8,099 bases of DNA, taken from the NCBI GenBank assembly GCA_958417755.1, contig CATZDY010000118.1, positions 1 through 8,099 of the forward strand, in the 5' to 3' direction. The position numbers and the translations under genes are program-made. The notes below the pieces were generated by a model. That model worked only from the letters and a program-made list of their open reading frames with translations, was not told where the DNA came from and searched no databases. Below, in pieces: positions 6,607 through 8,099 of the stretch (position 1 is the first letter of the stretch; every line of letters begins with the position of its first letter). This DNA is from an uncultured Peptococcaceae bacterium. GTDB lineage: Bacteria; Bacillota; Desulfotomaculia; Desulfotomaculales; Desulfocucumaceae.

Positions 6607-6624
6607 GACAATGCAGCGTTTCAT
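6586..6624 (-). CDS. 12-codon leader peptide upstream of the acetyltransferase
   Basis: The ORF reads MKRCIVLSGIAY followed by TAA and stops 21 bases before the acetyltransferase ATG. Its SD is stronger than that of the main gene (GGAGG, 6634-6630, 5 bases from the ATG), and it begins about 25 bases after the predicted transcription start. Codons 7-11 form the 5' arm of the hairpin covering the downstream start. Together these are the usual properties of a drug-sensing leader peptide. The sequence does not contain the stalling words I recall for Erm leaders (IFVI, IAVV, RLR). Ser8 and Ala11 are candidates for the penultimate-residue preference known for chloramphenicol-type stalling. It is too short for homology searching to be decisive. 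Confidence 0.7.
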   Translation of the reverse strand: MKRCIVLSGIAY

Positions 6625-6640
6625 CTTTACCTCCAAAGAT
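6623..6640 (-). promoter_or_regulatory. Small hairpin presenting the leader SD in its loop
   Basis: ATCTTT (6640-6635) and AAAGAT (6628-6623) form a perfect 6-bp stem with GGAGGT as the 6-base loop. The leader SD is therefore exposed in a loop while the first two bases of its AUG are paired. The stem is weak (one G-C pair) and probably opens easily. The arrangement mirrors the inner hairpin at the acetyltransferase start. Confidence 0.4.
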
Positions 6641-6655
6641 TTTATTGATGTAAAA

Positions 6656-6684
6656 ATTATAGCATAATATCCATAAGGCTTCAA
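6656..6684 (-). promoter_or_regulatory. Sigma-A promoter of the leader/acetyltransferase transcript
   Basis: On the minus strand TTGAAG (6684-6679) and TATAAT (6661-6656) are separated by 17 bases. A TG one base before the -10 makes it an extended -10 element. This is close to consensus and should be strong and constitutive, which fits control acting later, at translation. The predicted start site near 6649 gives a short 5' leader before the 12-codon ORF. Confidence 0.8.
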
Positions 6685-6919
6685 CATATCACTTTCATTT
6701 ACTGTACCCTTATAAAATTGTTCAATACATAAAAATAAAAAATATCATGAATGAATGACTGTTAATGTTAATGTGTATGACTTCTCTTATATACTATCAT
6801 GAGAAGCATTAATGTTATTAATCTCTAAATTTTAACAAGTTCTTTTCCTGAAAACAAAGGGTTATAAAAACTTAGCCGTGCATCAATGATTTATAAATTT
6901 GAATGACTGCATCTAAAAT
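6685..6919. other. AT-rich divergent intergenic stretch
   Basis: No gene is supportable in this stretch. Visible structure includes TATCATGA twice (6743-6750 and 6795-6802), GTTAATG in tandem near 6761-6773, and a 9-bp hairpin with one bulge (6777-6786 with 6801-6809, CTTCTC/GAGAAG core). TATACT at 6790-6795 resembles a -10 on the plus strand but lacks a good -35. The terminator that follows at 6920 hints that something in this stretch is, or was, transcribed. Confidence 0.35.
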
Positions 6920-6968
6920 AAAACCATGGATACACTAGAAAAGGTTTTTATTTTATCCATGGTTTTTT
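6920..6968. terminator. Bidirectional intrinsic terminator lying between divergent genes
   Basis: AAAACCATGGATA (6920-6932) is the exact reverse complement of 6954-6966, a 13-bp stem with a 21-base loop. Six T residues (6963-6968) end the plus-strand form, and TTTTATTTTA ends the minus-strand form. A further CCATGG copy lies at 6985-6990. It sits between genes that point away from each other, so neither annotated flank needs it. Confidence 0.65.
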
Positions 6969-7024
6969 GTGAAAATTCAATCCACCATGGATTTTATTGG
7001 AATTGTGATTTTTTGGAATCCGTA

Positions 7025-7053
7025 CTGACTGTTTCCTGATTTAATGTTACAAT
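7025..7053 (+). promoter_or_regulatory. Sigma-A promoter of the phospholipase-family gene
   Basis: CTGACT (7025-7030, four of six matches to TTGACA) and TACAAT (7048-7053, five of six to TATAAT) are 17 bases apart. TGT directly before the -10 supplies an extended -10 motif. Transcription would start near 7060, giving an untranslated leader of about 65 bases with no obvious strong structure. Confidence 0.65.
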
Positions 7054-7124
7054 AGAAAAGATAGAAAATTTTATGGTTTATATTTGTTCCAGCAATAGGC
7101 AAATATAAAAAACCAGGGAGATAG

Positions 7125-7778
7125 ATGATGAGAAAAAAATCGCATATACTTTTGGCTAGGTATCTTGTTCAACGTTCAAAATCTAAGTTATTACGTAAAC
7201 ACAAAATCGCTTTTTATGTAGGTTGTATTTTGCCAGACTGCAGGCCTTCATTTTTTACAACAAAACATGAAATTCAAAATGTTTTTCCTCTGGTAAAACA
7301 TGAGATTCAACATATGACTGAATTGGATTCTTATGATGGCAAAGGAAGAAGTTATTGCAAAGCTTTGGGGCAAGTTATCCATTATTTATCTGATTGTTTT
7401 ACGTTTTCTCATAATGAAAATTTTAAAGGTGGCATACGTAGACATTGCGCGTATGAAAAACAACAGTATTTATATTTAAGAGCTTGGATTCGTAATGACA
7501 ATATACTAGGGGAAGATTGGGCGGAGAATCTAGAAACATTGGAAGAGATTTGTGGTTTTATTCAGAAAACCCATCGAGATTATTTGCAAAAGGATGGTTC
7601 TTTGGAGGTGGATTGTCAATATATTGTTTCTTTGTGCCATGAAATTGTGAAAGCCATTTTGGATAATTCCTTTGCAGATGAAAAGATTTTTCCTTTTTAT
7701 GCCAAGGAAGTATGTTATACAAATCCTCCTACCAAGGGACAAGTGGTATTTGAAAAAGATGCATCAACTTTTTCATAA
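7125..7778 (+). CDS. Zinc-dependent phospholipase C family protein
   Basis: This 217-residue protein resembles the short proteins annotated as zinc-dependent phospholipase C family in anaerobic Firmicutes. The likely metal-site residues are spread as in that family: H7 (RKKSHILLARY), D38 (GCILPD), H48 and H59 (TTKHEI, VKHEIQH), H86 and D90 (GQVIHYLSD), H96 (FSHN), and H107 with E111 (RRHCAYE). Unlike clostridial alpha-toxin it has no signal peptide, no C-terminal membrane-binding domain and no membrane helix. It is therefore probably cytoplasmic, and its substrate is unknown. GGGAG (7116-7120) is 4 bases from the ATG at 7125 and 7 from the ATG at 7128. The second methionine may be the true start. 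It is a single-gene unit with its own promoter and terminator. Confidence 0.85.
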   Translation: MMRKKSHILLARYLVQRSKSKLLRKHKIAFYVGCILPDCRPSFFTTKHEIQNVFPLVKHEIQHMTELDSYDGKGRSYCKALGQVIHYLSDCFTFSHNENFKGGIRRHCAYEKQQYLYLRAWIRNDNILGEDWAENLETLEEICGFIQKTHRDYLQKDGSLEVDCQYIVSLCHEIVKAILDNSFADEKIFPFYAKEVCYTNPPTKGQVVFEKDASTFS

Positions 7779-7805
7779 GATTTCTTGGAATAATATCATA
7801 ATGAA

Positions 7806-7848
7806 AAACAAGTCTTATTGAACATATCTACATCAATAAGACTTGTTT
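7806..7848. terminator. Strong bidirectional terminator between convergent genes
   Basis: AAACAAGTCTTATTGA (7806-7821) is the exact reverse complement of 7833-7848, a 16-bp stem with an 11-base loop. The minus-strand form continues into TTTTTC and the plus-strand form into TTTGTATT. It lies 27 bases after the phospholipase-family stop and 3 bases after the end of the convergent GNAT gene, so it probably serves both. Confidence 0.85.
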
Positions 7849-7851
7849 GTA

Positions 7852-8099
7852 TTAGGCAGGAGAAATGATTTTTTCCATGACATAATCATCCATGACAAAG
7901 CCATTGCCAATATCCGTTTCAATTGAGCGAGTGATGGTAAACCCCAAAGCTTTATAAGCAGCAATAGGTCCATGGTTATGTTTATTCACAGTAAGCCAAA
8001 TTTTTGAGAGCCCTTCCTTTTGACATAAGTCTGTCATAAAAGCGATTCCCGCAGCTGCGATATGTTGACGGCGAAATTCCTTTTTAACGTATATTTTAC
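7852..8099 (-). CDS. GNAT-family N-acetyltransferase, C-terminal part (N-terminus outside window)
   Basis: The reading frame is open from the right edge to TAA at 7854-7852, giving about 81 residues. It does not begin at the in-frame ATG at 8037, because family residues continue upstream of it. The visible part starts in the acetyl-CoA-binding motif A region (KIYVKKEFRRQHIAAAGIAFM, a degenerate form of the R/Q-x-x-G-x-G/A loop). It continues through IWLTVNKHNHGPIAAYKALGFT, the classic GNAT motif B with N and the YKALGF tyrosine, and ends with DDYVMEK. Many GNAT proteins with this ending acetylate amino groups on small molecules or proteins, but the substrate cannot be inferred. It is convergent with the phospholipase-family gene. 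Confidence 0.88.
   Translation of the reverse strand, partial: KIYVKKEFRRQHIAAAGIAFMTDLCQKEGLSKIWLTVNKHNHGPIAAYKALGFTITRSIETDIGNGFVMDDYVMEKIISPA

Noticed and set aside
6768..6809. 13-codon ORF and weak plus-strand promoter (TATACT) in the divergent intergenic region
   Set aside because: No SD and a poor -35. It is mentioned only as context for the orphan terminator.
8035..8037. ATG at 8037 (minus strand) as the start of the GNAT protein
   Set aside because: The frame stays open to the window edge and residues upstream match the acetyl-CoA-binding motif region, so this methionine is internal.

Overview
The window looks like chromosomal DNA of a low-GC Firmicute, most likely a Clostridia member. 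The DNA is AT-rich, Shine-Dalgarno (SD) sites of the GGAGG/GGGAG type sit 4-10 bases before start codons, and promoters resemble sigma-A consensus. The gene families also fit: an OmpR-type two-component pair beside an FtsX-type ABC transporter, a Vat-like acetyltransferase, and a short zinc-dependent phospholipase C family protein of a kind common in anaerobic Firmicutes. No rRNA, tRNA, CRISPR array, transposase or integrase was seen.

Layout. (1) 141-5371, plus strand, is a four-gene sensing and transport module. It holds a response regulator and an intramembrane-type histidine kinase, an intrinsic terminator, a separate control region, then an ATPase and an 883-residue permease overlapping by ATGA. 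The control region has a perfect match to TNACA-N4-TGTAA, the site recalled for BceR-like regulators, so the regulator probably switches on the transporter. The usual job of such modules is sensing and resisting cell-envelope-active peptides. The permease is not the usual 10-helix BceB form but a duplicated 8-helix, two-ectodomain MacB-like form. (2) 5372-5910 has no supportable gene. It carries the operon-end hairpin and, on the minus strand, hairpins and a U-tract terminator for the next gene. (3) 5911-6684, minus strand, is a Vat/CatB-family acetyltransferase unit with a near-consensus promoter. (4) 6685-7124 is a divergent intergenic region with an orphan bidirectional terminator and the promoter of the next gene. 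(5) 7125-7778, plus strand, is a zinc-dependent phospholipase C family protein. (6) A strong bidirectional terminator separates it from a convergent GNAT acetyltransferase that runs off the right edge.

The most interesting find is upstream of the acetyltransferase. The promoter first transcribes a 12-codon leader ORF (MKRCIVLSGIAY) with its own strong SD. Leader codons 7-11 are perfectly complementary over 13 bases to codons 2-6 of the resistance gene, and an inner stem pairs the gene's AUG and presents its SD in a small loop. This is the architecture of drug-inducible translational attenuation known from cat and erm genes, here on a Vat-like gene. If it works that way, a ribosome stalled on the leader would free the start site and induce the enzyme. 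Two separate antibiotic-responsive systems, one for envelope-active peptides and one for a ribosome-targeting drug, would then lie side by side.
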